In this document: positions 1 to 12,100 of the stretch, one piece after another
Layout of the letters: every line of letters starts with the position of its first letter
Numbering within the stretch: the first letter of the stretch is position 1
Notes under the pieces: generated by a model
What the model was told of the DNA's origin: nothing
Databases searched by the model: none
Seen by the model: the letters and a program-made list of their open reading frames with translations, nothing else
From: Dasyornis broadbenti
Lineage: Eukaryota; Chordata; Aves; Passeriformes; Dasyornithidae
Length of the DNA stretch: 64,000 nt
Assembly (NCBI GenBank): GCA_013397935.1
Contig: VZRN01004254.1
Span: forward strand, 744,001 to 808,000
Direction: 5' to 3'
Translations under genes and position numbers: made by a program

Positions 1-3000
1 CCCTTTCCAAGTTGTGCGGGTGCCTGCTGTGAAAATGCAGTGATGTCACGGCTGAATAACGAAGTGATAATGTAATAACTGCGAGTTTGTGCTCCATTAA
101 GTGAGCTCCTGCTGACTGCTTAATGAGCAAACACCCAAACCCCATTAATATTACTCGTGTTACATTAAATGTAAGAAAGAAGACTCAAGTCCTTAGCAGT
201 AACCAACAGGGAGGCTTCTGAAAACACAGACCAAGATGGAGATCGTGAACTATTGCATTGCTGCATTTTCGAAACAACACAGAAGTTTTTTCTTTTCAAA
301 GGGTGGAGAATTAGGTAACAATACTGACAGGATTGCTGTTTCCTCTGCGTAACATCTAATTTCTTTGTGGCAAAAGGAGCCTCAATGGATCTCCTCTTCC
401 TGTGGCAATGCTGCAATGACTGTATTGCAGAGGCTGTGAAACGCAGCTCCTTGGCCGCTGTGTGTTAGAGGAGAGTCTAGATGAAATATCCTTACTAGTC
501 AATAAAACACCCAAGAGTTACAAAAGATCTAAAAAACACATCCAGAGGTATAGATGTTGCTGCAATATTTGGGAAGAAGAAAGTCCCGTGTCAGTTTCCC
601 ATCTCTGTTTCCCCTGCCAGGGCAATGAGTTAGTGTAGCATCTTCTAGTGAGGAGCTGGATGAGATATGGCCACTGTAAGGAGGCCTAGAGACCACAGCA
701 GCCTCAGGCAGCCAGAACCTCAAGTCAAATGGAGCTTTTAAGTCAAGCTTGAAGCTTTGAAAATAAAGCCATCATGGTTCAGAAATTAATCCGAGGCTTA
801 GGCTTCACATGAATGGTGACAGTCTCAACACAACAAAGCAAGCGATAGCCTTTTTGCTTGTGTATGATCTGTGGAAAGAGAGGAAAGCCAAGATTCCATT
901 ATTTTCCCCAGATGGTATTAAGGAAAAAACAGGATATGAAGTTTACAGCTCAGTGCCCTAATTTCTAGAGGTCTGCTAGCTGAAATGGAGCTTCTAACAA
1001 AATATTTATATGCTTTTAGAAGGTTTCTCATAAAAAGGAAGAAGCATTATTTGCATTTTCACTGGTTTTATTTGAGAATCCTGGTTAACATAAATTATTC
1101 AATGTACAGAATTTATAATCAAAGCATGAAGATCTGTATTTGCTTAAAAGTCTTTCCTAGAGAATCATGTGTTCTTCCCACGTACCAGAGAAGTGTGCAA
1201 GCCTAGTTTCAAGACTTACTATGCTATTAAGGAACTGAAACTTTGTACACAAATAATGTGAGCTACCCGCTATTTCAACTCATAACAACCTGCAGCACTC
1301 ATCTGGGTATACCCCTGTTTACTCCAATCAACATGCTGAGCCTTACAGGAAATACAGTAAGATTACATGCAAGAGTGACATCTCCCCACTTCCTGAAGGA
1401 CACTGTTAGGAGGTGATGTTTTCTCCTCTAAAAATACCCTGATGTATGTTATTTATCATATGATCTGCAAGGCAAGGGCTTCATACCCTTAGTAATCACA
1501 TTGGGTATTTTGTAAGAGACAATAAGAACAATAAAAACAGTGAAAAAGTAGAAGAAAATAATTGCTCTTGGACACAGCTCTCTTCTCTAAAAACTACTTT
1601 CACAATGCTGGTAAGATTCCTCTCCATCATAAAAGGTATCTTCCCCTTCCTCCCACTCCCCAAAAGAAGTGTAAACCAGTCCCAACAGAGTAATATTTGT
1701 GCCCTGTGCTGAGTTCTGTCTTTTACTGTAAGAAGACAAGTAAGATGGAGGTTGGGAGGTCTGCTAGGGATCTCACTCATCAAGATGTTCAGATATGGAG
1801 GAAGAGCATCGTAAAAGATCAGTTTGGAAATGTCAGCATCTCACAGTAAGTTCTTTGCTTCCTAAAACTTACTGTATCAAAGGCACACCGAGGGATTTGC
1901 TTTTTGAAGCAAAACTTAAGGAACAGTCCTTTCCATGCCCATGATGACTTTCAAATACCATGATGCTAGTATCTTATTTAAGGCCAGATAAGCATTGCAA
2001 TCTAGTTATTTGTTGTCTTAATGAAGGTTTTTCATTACATACAAAGAGAACAAGTTAAAACAACACCTACCAAAATGTTTCAAACCAATTGGGCGCATGT
2101 TGATTTTTCATCTTGGACAGGTCATCCTTGTCCAAAACTCCTTCATCCTTCCATAAAGGCTTGCTTATGCTTCCCAAAGATACTAGGTCCTCTGTTAATG
2201 TTAGAGTTTCCCAGATGAAGAAAGATTATTTGAAGTCGTCCCATGTATAAGAGTTCATTGGTATTCTTTCCCAGACTTTCTAAAAGGAGAAGTCTTGGTC
2301 TCCAGATTCAAACACTAAGCATACCCTATTTGTTCTGCACAGACTTCTACAACTCTTTTTTTTCTCCAGGAAATTTCCTCTGCCACAAAGTAAATGAACT
2401 AGTGAATTCAAATAAAGTTCAACACTTTTATGTAAAAATAATAAACACCCTGAAATAATAAACCACACATACACACAGAATTACTTCTTCCTTTTTGCAG
2501 AATAAGTTGAATTGCAAAGGTCTGGAAATGTACGTTGTGAAAGACTGAGGAAAAGAACCTGCTTTAAATTCTTTCATTTTCTCATGCTGCAGAGAGATTG
2601 CACTACATGATATTGGCTAAATTGGCACGTAACAGTGCAGAGGCTGACGTATCCAACACCCTTTTTTGCCTGTGCTGCATTTATTCCTTAAAGAAAGCAT
2701 AAAGCTGGTCCAGCCTTTATTGTTGAAAACCACAGAAGTAACCTAGAGCATGACTTATTTTTCCAGTCATTGGCAAAGAATAGGCACTGTCTGTATTTTC
2801 TACATTAGTACACATAGGCAAGTGATAATTCAGGAGAAGTCATGCATCTATCAGTCAATATTTCCATGCCCTGAGAGTTATTGAAGTCACAGAATGATTT
2901 GTTGGGGCAGCAACTTTCTTTCAGTGTAGCAAACACAGTCTCATCCGATTACTTCTGTTGCATGTGCCTATTTGATCCAAGCTATTCTTCAAACTCGGCC

Positions 3001-4819
3001 TTAATCTTGAATTCCATAGAAAATCAAAGCAGAGTGGAGCCATTATGCTCTCAGCATCCAGGGCATTGCAGCTTTTTCCTTGCAGCATTAATACAAACAA
3101 GTATGTGATATACTTTTCTTTCTTTTCTAAGTTTATAGTCCTCAGAAATGCTGTAATCAATAAACCCACTCCAACTATCAATCTGAAGTAAAGCAGGGTC
3201 TTCCCATTACCTCAGCAGCAGAGAATACCATTTTTCATGTATTCGTTATGCAATATTAGGGAAGAGCTATAATTATACTTTCCAGAGCTTGGAAAAGGGC
3301 ACACAGAACAGCTCAGACAAGACTTTAAAGCTGCTGGCAGTATTTTCAGAAGCAGCAAAGCACTTCAGCTATTAAATCCAAATATCCACTCCAGTGGTAT
3401 TCAGGCAGCTAATCCATTCAGACGTTAACTCTGGTCCCACCTCAGCATCCTATGCAGAGCCCACTCTAATACGTAAGGTCACAACAAAACCAAAACCAAA
3501 GACAAAATTAGCTCCTACTCCTGCTTAATGCAGCTCTGCCACTGTCTGTGAGTTCAGACATCTGGTTGGCTGATGAGTTGTCACACTTGTCTTCTCCAGC
3601 AGCACAGTGGAAATATTTGACTCCTCAATTCTCTGTATGACCCTTGGGTAGCTGGTGGAACTTGCTGCAGCTGGGGTGGGAGCACAGCAAGTTCCCTATT
3701 TCCATAATGACTGTAGAGATTATAGCAAGAGATGGCAGTATGTGTTCTTGGAGAATCTCAGACTCCCTAGTCCCCAGTCATCTACAAAAGAGAAACAGCA
3801 TGGGCAAGTGTCCAAGGTGGGGCAGAAAAGGCAGTGCTTTGCCTTGCATTGAGGCAATTAAATGGTAAGGGCTTGGCAGCTTCCATTTTTTATGAAACAA
3901 ATCTCTCTTCAAGTCCCCATTTCTTGCCCTGCTCCTGCCAAGAGTTCTGTGAAAGTCAGATTTCAGTGTAGGCTCTACTCTTCATTTTAATGGTGTCTAT
4001 GAATTTATGGCACGTAAAGTTGAATCTGATAAAGCACAGATGCTCCAGGAGACTTTCTAACTTTCTTTCTCCAACTGATCATCAATCCTGAAACAATGCT
4101 GGGTATCCTATCCTTGTCTCCCTTCCTAAGTCGCCTAAACACTAGAAAAATGAAACCCGGAACATATTATCAGACACATCTTAGTGAATTACTTCTGAAG
4201 GACAGTGCGACAAGGCTGCTTTTCATAAACACTTCATCAAGCCCTAATGTGACTAATGTACTGGTTATTCATGTGTACTTAAAATTATTCTTTGAGCTGT
4301 TTGTAAATCTGTTTCAAGGCAACTAGAGTCAACAGCCTTGACATTGCTCTCACAGCCTCCCATCATTATTATCATGGTACAGTTAGTTTCTTTTACCCTC
4401 CCACACCTTTACTTTGAAAAAGTCTTCTTTAATCTTTAGCTGAGAAGGTAGGTCACAAAATCACAAGACACTACATAACATTTGTTAGAAAAAGTTGTTC
4501 TTTTAATGAAACAGAAAATGTGTTCTAGTTACTGAACATTCCTAAAATTATCCTCCTAATCAATATTACACAAGCATTTTCAGCTAAATCTCTTAGCCAC
4601 TTTCATTAAGCTACATGAAATGTAAAATAAGGGAATTCAGGAAAACTCTGAATGCAACAGTAATTAGGGTGCTAAAACATGGACTCTATAACAAAAGTCT
4701 AACCAGATGTTAGCTTCTTCTTTACTGTTTAAGAAAGTCTATTCAAATGCAAAATTCAGCAGCAGCAATGAGCTCATGCTTTGCCTTTCCGCTCTTCCCA
4801 GTCTTGTATCTCGAGATCT

Positions 4820-5870
4820 ATTTTTAAAGCCGATTCAGGTCAGTGCAGATTCATTCTGCTGTGGGGCACTGGCAGCCCACAGGGCACTGCCTGGCCCACG
4901 CATTGCGTGGCAGGGGACCTTTGGTGACGGGGTTCTTCACACTCTGCTTATTGAAGGGAAACTTGGAGGCTGTGCTCCACAACTCCCTGCTGACACAGGC
5001 TGTGGCAGAGCCTGGGTTCCAGGTCTGCATGGAAGGGGTGAGGGCCATGGCTGTAACTGCTCAGATGCAGACTTCCCCCATCATCAGTGGTGGTACCCCT
5101 TGCTCCCTCTGGGACATCTCAGTGGCATGTTGGATTTTGATCACCACCTGTGGCACAGAGCAGCACTGGAGAGGCAGTGTACTTGTCCCCAGAAGAAAGG
5201 TCTCTGCACGTTCAAAAGAAAGAAAATAACCCCCAACAGTTTCCTAACTCTGAAAAAATGAAGAATACAAACCGCCCATCCCCCTGCCCCCACGATGAGT
5301 TCAAGTCCCAAGAACTGCTCTGTGAAGATTTTCAGCCAGAAGCCAATTACAACCAAAAGGCAAACATTTTTCCCCAGATGTAGCCAAACTGGAGGACACA
5401 TGGATGCGTGAAAATTACACTACACCAGCCTGTAGGAGGCTCCGTGCCCACTCATACCAAAAGCCTTTGCAAACCTGCCCCTACCTCCACAGCATAGATG
5501 ACACCGAGGAGCAGGGGAGCAGAGCATGGGAGGATGTCTGGCAGAGTGTGCTGCAGGGTGGGTGCCATGCAGCTCCCAAAGTCAATGCAGCATCTGAAGA
5601 AGAGAGCAGGGGCCAGGTGCTGCTGTCCATATGCTGCTAGTGCTCAGCGCTGGGCTGCTGGCAAGGGTCCCATTCCCACCCCAGTGCAGAGGCACCGGTG
5701 GCCTGTGATTCCTCTTCAAAACTTTCCCTGAACTGAGGCAAGGACTTCCAAGAAGTGTCAGCTGCTGCCGCCCTCGCTGGGGTTTGCTACGTGATTTAGC
5801 ACCATCAGCAGCTGTGGCAGGTGCTGCTGGGGAGGCTCTGTGGCTCTGTGCCGGAACTGCTCCCTGCAGA
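4820..5870. other. GC-richer block of unknown origin
   Basis: This block is visibly richer in G and C, with many CTG/CAG and TGG words, than the AT-rich DNA on both sides. It carries two overlapping plus-strand open frames (4707-5261 and 4843-5229, 184 and 128 codons). Their translations show no domain I recognise, and the composition alone (few A/T-rich stop codons) can explain them. It could be an old transposon or retrovirus fragment; I see no terminal repeats or target duplication. Confidence 0.35.
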
Positions 5871-6733
5871 GGTGTAAGAACACTTTAAACACAGATGTTT
5901 TATGCACAACCAACCAGACCCACGAGCCAAAGTGTGATCAGTGCCTGGTATCTGTGAAGACCAAGGGATACTTAGGGGCTGTGTCTGCAGCGAGCAGTTC
6001 CAGTGACACTGAGTAGGACAAGGACCTGTCATTTCTTGTGGGTGTCCTACATCAGAAGGACATCTCTGCCATCAGCAGAAATGAACAAGTGCTAGCATAC
6101 AGCTATTTTGATGGAGCAGGAAGGGGAGAGGAGGCTCTCCCCATTGTCCAGGTTAACCAAGTCACTGGTGGAGCAATTTAGCAGATAAACAAAATGCTCT
6201 CAATAAGCTTAATCCTCTGTTATTCTCTCTAAAACGCTCAAATTTTAACAGACCCTCTTATAAAAAAAAACGAAACAAAATAAAACACCAAAATTCCCCT
6301 TGGTGTCTTTATTTCTGGAGATCATTTGCTTACTGGCTTGCAGTGCCACCCCAAGCCCTGTGATAAACCACTGATGCACACAGTTATCTAGGCCAGCAGA
6401 CGTTGGATAAAAAAGAAATATACCTTGATCTGAATAAGCTGCTCTGGCTGTGGGCATCAGTTGAAGTGCGCTGATGTACATTCAGGGTATTGTGATCCAA
6501 GCAGGCTGAGTCTGCACTGCAGGCTCTGGAAATGTGGATTTACCTCTCCCTATGGTGGCTCTGCAAGTGTGAGAAGGTTAGAGAAAAGATTGCCCAGCAT
6601 GCTGCTAAAACTTTGGGTTAATCTACTGTTCTTTCATCCAAAATATGGTGAATGCCAATCACACAGGTAATGGTTTCAATATTGATACAGCATCCCAGTT
6701 TACCAGACAGATGGCCAGGCTTGTACAGAGCCA

Positions 6734-6758
6734 ACAGACAGACAGACAGACAGACAGA
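6734..6758. repeat. (ACAG)n microsatellite
   Basis: About six uninterrupted copies of a tetranucleotide ACAG/GACA unit. No gene is nearby. Confidence 0.9.
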
Positions 6759-8146
6759 TCTGTTTGCCTCAGTGTATGAACTGTCCCTGACAGTGCTGCT
6801 TGCCAGCTCTCCTAGAGGACTGAGGTTTCCAGGTCAGGACGTATATCCAGCAGCCAGCACCATAAAATGGCAGTTCTGGCTTTGAGTGTAAGCTGCAAAG
6901 TCCCCCTTTGTGCTTTAAGTTTATTAGTTATGCCATGCCTGGCTCTGTTCCCAAGGAGCATCCTGCAGCACAGGAATACCTGCCTGATCTAGGTTTTATT
7001 TCTTATTAAAGACAAGCTCCCCTCCATCCAAAAACCAGTGAATTGATGAAGGCATTTTTGAAACATCATGAATTGAAATATATTAGTTTTAGAAGTTTTG
7101 TATATAATTCACTTTTTAAACTTTCTGTAAAGGATTACATAAAATTTCCAAATGAGGTAATTTTGAACCAGAAGGTGACTTTCTCTTAGAGAATATCAAA
7201 ACAGTATACTTGAAACTTGTAGTTTCTTTCTGAAGGAAGGGGATAATATTTCACATTTTGTTGAACTCACCTTGCTCCTACCTGGTGGTTCTATTTGGTC
7301 TCATCAGCATTCTGCAGCAGAAACTGGAGTTCATATTTTTATCACCAGCCCCCACCTATCTTTATCTTGGTCATGTCAGCATCCACAGTGTGTATTGACA
7401 GGCTTACGAAATGTGAGAATTTTGGGCTGCTTCTCTGTGATTGAGGTCTTTGCTGTGCATTGTACAAACTTGCTGAAAGTTAGACTCACGCTTTCTGATT
7501 TTCAAGGTAAAGGATACAGTTATTCTCCAATAATGGTAGACTGCTCGATCATGTAGTTAGTTTCCTATGAATGCTTACCCTTCACAAAAGGCCACATTCA
7601 ACAGCCTGTGACCTTTGGTGTGCTTGTGGCTTTTCAAGGTCAGAGAACCAATCAAAGTTTTTTGGCAAGGTGTGACTTGCTAATTTGGGTCAAGCTGCAA
7701 TTTGTATTGTAGCCTCACATCTCTTGCTGCAGTTTTCCCCAAAATGGATCTCTCATAAATCCCAGCCTGGGGAAGGCAGAGATGGGGAGATGAGATGATT
7801 CTGCAGGTTGTACACATGCTAGGGTGCAGACAAAAGACAGAGGATGATGAGAAAGGATAATAAACTCTTGACATAGCTTATAGAAGCACTCCAAAAAGGT
7901 ATTTTCAGAACATGAAAGATTTTAGAAAATAGTAAGAAATTTGTTATGCTAAAGCAAGTACTGATTTTCTTTCTTTAAAAAAAAATCTGCAGAAGCCATA
8001 TTCATCATATAACTTCCTCCAGTAAGACCAGGTGCACCTTAATAAGCACTGGCATAACACACAGTGCTCATGTAGATGAAAAATTGTAGACATTTTTTCT
8101 CTCTCCAACATGCCTTAATAAACATTGGTTTTCTACTCAGTGCAAG

Positions 8147-9172
8147 TGTCATGGTTTGAGCCTGGCCAAATGCCAGGTACCCCCAAATTAACACACCCAC
8201 ACTCAGGGCTCATGAGTTGAGATAAGGAAACCTGGGAGAAGACGCACTTAGAATAGGCAAAACAGGACTAACTTAGGTTGCAAAGTGATCTAATTTATTA
8301 CTAACAGAGTCAGAGGAGTAAATGAGAAGTAAAATAAACCCTTCAAGGCCACCGTTTCTCCGCTCACCCCCCTCCCTCCTTCCCAGCAGCCGCACAAGGG
8401 AACAAGGTATGGGGGGGGATATAGGTCAGTTCATCACCCAGATCTTCTTCCCCTGCCCGGGGAGAGGTTCTTTTCCTCTGCATAGCCATGGGTCTCACCG
8501 TTGGCAGCCCGCCCGACACTGCTACAGTGACGCTGGTCCCCACACAGGCAAGCAGTCTCCTCAAAACTGCTACGGCGTGGGGTCCATCTTCCACNNNNNN
8601 NNNNNNNNNNNNNNNNNNNNNNNNNNNNNNNNNNNNNNNNNNNNNNNNNNNNNNNNNNNNNNNNNNNNNNNNNNNNNNNNNNNNNNNNNNNNNNNNNNNN
8701 NNNNNNNNNNNNNNNNNNNNNNNNNNNNNNNNNNNNNNGGTATCCACTCGCTTCGGCATGGGCGAGTGGATCTCAGCATTTCCCGTGGGTCCCCATGGGC
8801 TGCAGGGGCACCCCCTGCTTCACCATGGGCCTCACCACGGCCTGCAGAGGCTGCAGAGCTCCGGCGCCTGGAGCTTCCCCTCCCCCTCCTTCTCCACTGA
8901 CCTTGGTCTCTCCATGTTGTTTTCCCTCACATACTCTCACCTACTCCTCCTCCTCTGGCTAAGGAAAAGTGCGTGCACCCATTGTTTTGATTTCTTCTTA
9001 AATATGTTTTTCACAGAGGCGTAACCAACATCTCTAATTGGCCCAGGCTTGGCCAGCAGCATGTCCATCACCTCAGAGCTGGACATGGTGAAGGCTTCAA
9101 GAAGCTTCACAGAGGAGCCATCTTTGTGGACCCCCCCCACTAGAAAAACCTGGGCCAAGCTAAACGACGACA
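8147..9172 (-). mobile_element. solo LTR of an avian endogenous retrovirus
   Basis: The block starts TGTCATGGTTTGAG and ends ACGACGACA, so it has the TG...CA ends of an LTR. It is flanked on both sides by the same 5 bp, GCAAG (8142-8146 and 9173-9177), a clean target-site duplication. The sequence resembles a common passerine/neoavian LTR family that I recognise by its GC-rich middle and the CATGTCCAGCTCTGAGGTGA word on the minus strand. Orientation is inferred as minus because a TATTTAAG-like box (near 9000) precedes an AATAAA (near 8290) on that strand. The 5-bp duplication is typical of ERV-L-type integrases. No internal retroviral genes are seen, but a 144-base gap lies inside, so a missing internal part cannot be fully excluded. 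Length is about 1.03 kb including the gap. Confidence 0.85.
8595..8738. other. assembly gap (144 N) within the LTR
   Basis: A run of 144 ambiguous bases interrupts the GC-rich, internally repetitive centre of the LTR. Open frames that run across it are not meaningful. Confidence 0.99.
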
Positions 9173-9177
9173 GCAAG

Positions 9178-12100
9178 TTATCAAACATACAAATACCATC
9201 ACATAAAAACTCAGTGTTCAGATTACAAGGATTTTAAGATGATCTTTCTCTCCCTGTTTTCTTTTGCTTACTTCAAAATGTCTGATGCATGGAGGAGAGA
9301 GCAAGAGAGTTGTTGCAATCTCTGTGTGGACATACACCAGTAATAACACTTCTTCAAAAACCCGTAATATTCGCATACAGCAAAAGTGTCAGAATATGAA
9401 AAAGGAGATTTTTATTTTCTCTTTATAAGCCACTCTACAATGCAAAATTTGCATCCCATAGAAAGAAAACACTGAGGAAAGCACATTTCAGTAACTGCAA
9501 TGCCAGCACAGTTAATGATGCTTGCAACTGCTTTCCCATTTTTATTTCCTCTGAAGCTTAAAGATCCATGGAAGGTAAAACACACTAATTTTCATCATTT
9601 GATCCTCCATCTGTCCAGTAACACTGCAGTCAGTGGCCCCTGCACAAGGATGAGGCCTCCCATGCTCTAGACATGGGGACACACACCAGTGTGGCATGGC
9701 CTTGGGTGTCCCTGCATTTCCTCCAAGCACAACCATGGGCTACCTTCCCCTGTGCCCAGGAACTCCCTGCCCCAAATAGAGTTCTCCCTCTCCATGGTTT
9801 CTAGGGGAAATAGGGGAATTCTAGGGGAAATAGTGAATTTTAAATTTTCTTTTTAAAGTAGTATGTCATAGGTTGGTAGAGTGTGTTATCTGCCTTCTAG
9901 TGTGTTTACTAAAAGATGGTGTTTTTTAGAAATTGAAAATAGACACTATTCCCGTTCATATTTCTTTAAAGTTGATGCTTAACTCAAGCCCCATTTATTA
10001 GGGGAAAAACTTTGGAGACATCAGTGTTTTGTTTCAGCATTTTTAAAGAAAACACATATCAGAACTTAACCTCACAAGCAGTATAAATACATATAGGCTG
10101 TGTTCCAAGAAAAAGAACCAAAAATTCTCAGCAAAGAGACTTTACCAGTAGAGGGAGGAAAGAAAAAGCAAAGTATTTTTGAGCCATGCCAAGATTTTCT
10201 TCTATTTTTTTCTTGATTGTAAGAATTACAACAGAAGTATGGCTAGAGAAAATATTAGGCAATAAAACTTACAATAAAGTTTACCACAGGGAGGCCATGA
10301 GGACTGAATATGGATACCACCTGCTGTAGAAGTATTGTGAGATTTTCTTAAGATTTCAGATTTTACATGAGAACGAGGAACACACTGGTTGGGCCGGTGG
10401 CCAGGCTGCAGGCATAGGGTATTGGAGTCCTGAGATGATGAACAGCTAACTTTGATCACAGTGACTGAGAATTCAGTTATTCAAGAAGACTGAACAGCTG
10501 AAGTTTTTATGGGTACCACAAAACTGTCAGATGGCCTTGACTGTGGGAAATGAGAATAAAAGAAGTTTGCAAAGAGGGTCTGCTGAGGAATTTCCCCATC
10601 ATGGCTTCTTTAAAACTTAGTAAACATGTGCAATTCATTGCTTTACATACTGGAATTAATTTTCTCCAGAACCTTAAAGTTACTAGTCTGAAGCACAAGA
10701 AGTTCATTGCAGTACCAAACTCCTATAGGTTCTTCTGTAAGTCATTCTGTGCTATCACCTGGAGGCTGGCATTCCATCTAACTTTTCTAAACTAAATGAA
10801 ACTTTTTTGAGATCTAATAATCTTTGCAAGCCTAAACAAGCTTTGGGTGTATTTACTTTATATTTTAAATATATTTTTGGTGTATTTTAATCCTTGAAGC
10901 TTTAAAAATCTTTTTATAAACAAAGGCTCACGTTCTTTTACATTTTCTGCCACGTGTTCCAGCATGTTGCAAGTCCCTCCATTAACGGATAGAAATGATG
11001 CATGTTCCTGAGTATTACGGAGAGATATATATTATCTAGCAAGCTATATGACAACTCTGACAATCTGCCTTTCAATATCTGTTTGCTTGATATACTCTTA
11101 TTTTAAAGGGCAGTTTAATGATGCTCTGGAAATGCTGCTATATTCCCCACCTGCAGAATTCAATTTACACAGCATGTGGGCAGTCAAGATATTTTGACAA
11201 CTATTCTTCTATCTCAAAACTATGCAGCATTTATATTTCAAAACATCGCAAATACTGACATTATAATCTGTAATATCTTCAAATGCTTCTTTGTATGAGT
11301 TAAAAATTCAGACAAAACTGGTCTTGCTACAGTTCCCAAAGCTCACAGTCAAAGGCAAATCTGTGAACACTTTCTCAGCTGAAAGCTCTGCAACTGCATG
11401 TGATAACTTAAGCAGCTGAATTCCCATCAGATCTCTGGAAATGATTACAGGGTTTTTCATGTTGTTACCATAGAAGACAGTAAAAGTGTTAAATCAGCAG
11501 GTTTTGAAGGATCAAATTCTTACCATTCATAAAAAATGGACCCACTGTGTCTTCTCTCTGCAGCTGATACATTTTAGTGCTTCCCACATCCTGGCATCAG
11601 CTAGGCTTTTGCAAGTTAAAAGCAAAGATAAGTTTGCACAAAACTACCTGATGTAGTCAACAAGGTACACAAGTGCTACCCGAAGCACAGTTTAGAAAAT
11701 ACTTCTTATATTTCAAATGTATCTGGAAAGAAATACAGCCTTTTGTATTTGGCAGTATTATAGTCCTGTTTCTGGTGTGAGGTTTCTTTTGTTTTAATTA
11801 ATTTATTTAAGCTACTGCTCCTCATCTGCAGTTATTTCATCAGGGTGGGACCAGATTCCACTGCTATAACACTACTGCTTATCAGCTGAGTTGCTGTTAC
11901 TGGATTAAATCTAGCTTGCTGATTGAAAGAACAAAATGTGGTGAAATAATGAATATATTATTATTATTGTTATCCTAATTTTGTCACTGTTTGTGCTGTA
12001 CAAACTCAGAGAAAAACATGGCTCCTACCTGAAAGAACCCATAGATTTAGAAGAGTCTCAAGCTGCATCCCTTCCTGCACATTGTCTGTTTCTACGGTTA

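Larger units (their letters stand above)
1..8146. other. 3' flank of TBC1D5, no gene recognised
   Basis: This stretch is AT-rich single-copy-looking DNA downstream of TBC1D5. It may include distal 3' UTR. None of the short open frames on either strand resembles a known protein or has matching splice sites. In vertebrates I know, the next gene on this side is PLCL2, in convergent orientation; I looked for and did not recognise any PLCL2 coding sequence. Small features are a (ACAG)n microsatellite at 6734-6758 and a GC-richer block at about 4820-5870. Confidence 0.6.

Noticed and set aside
8322..9024. Open frames of 131-192 codons spanning the gap
   Set aside because: They run through 144 N and lie within LTR sequence; no real protein is shown.
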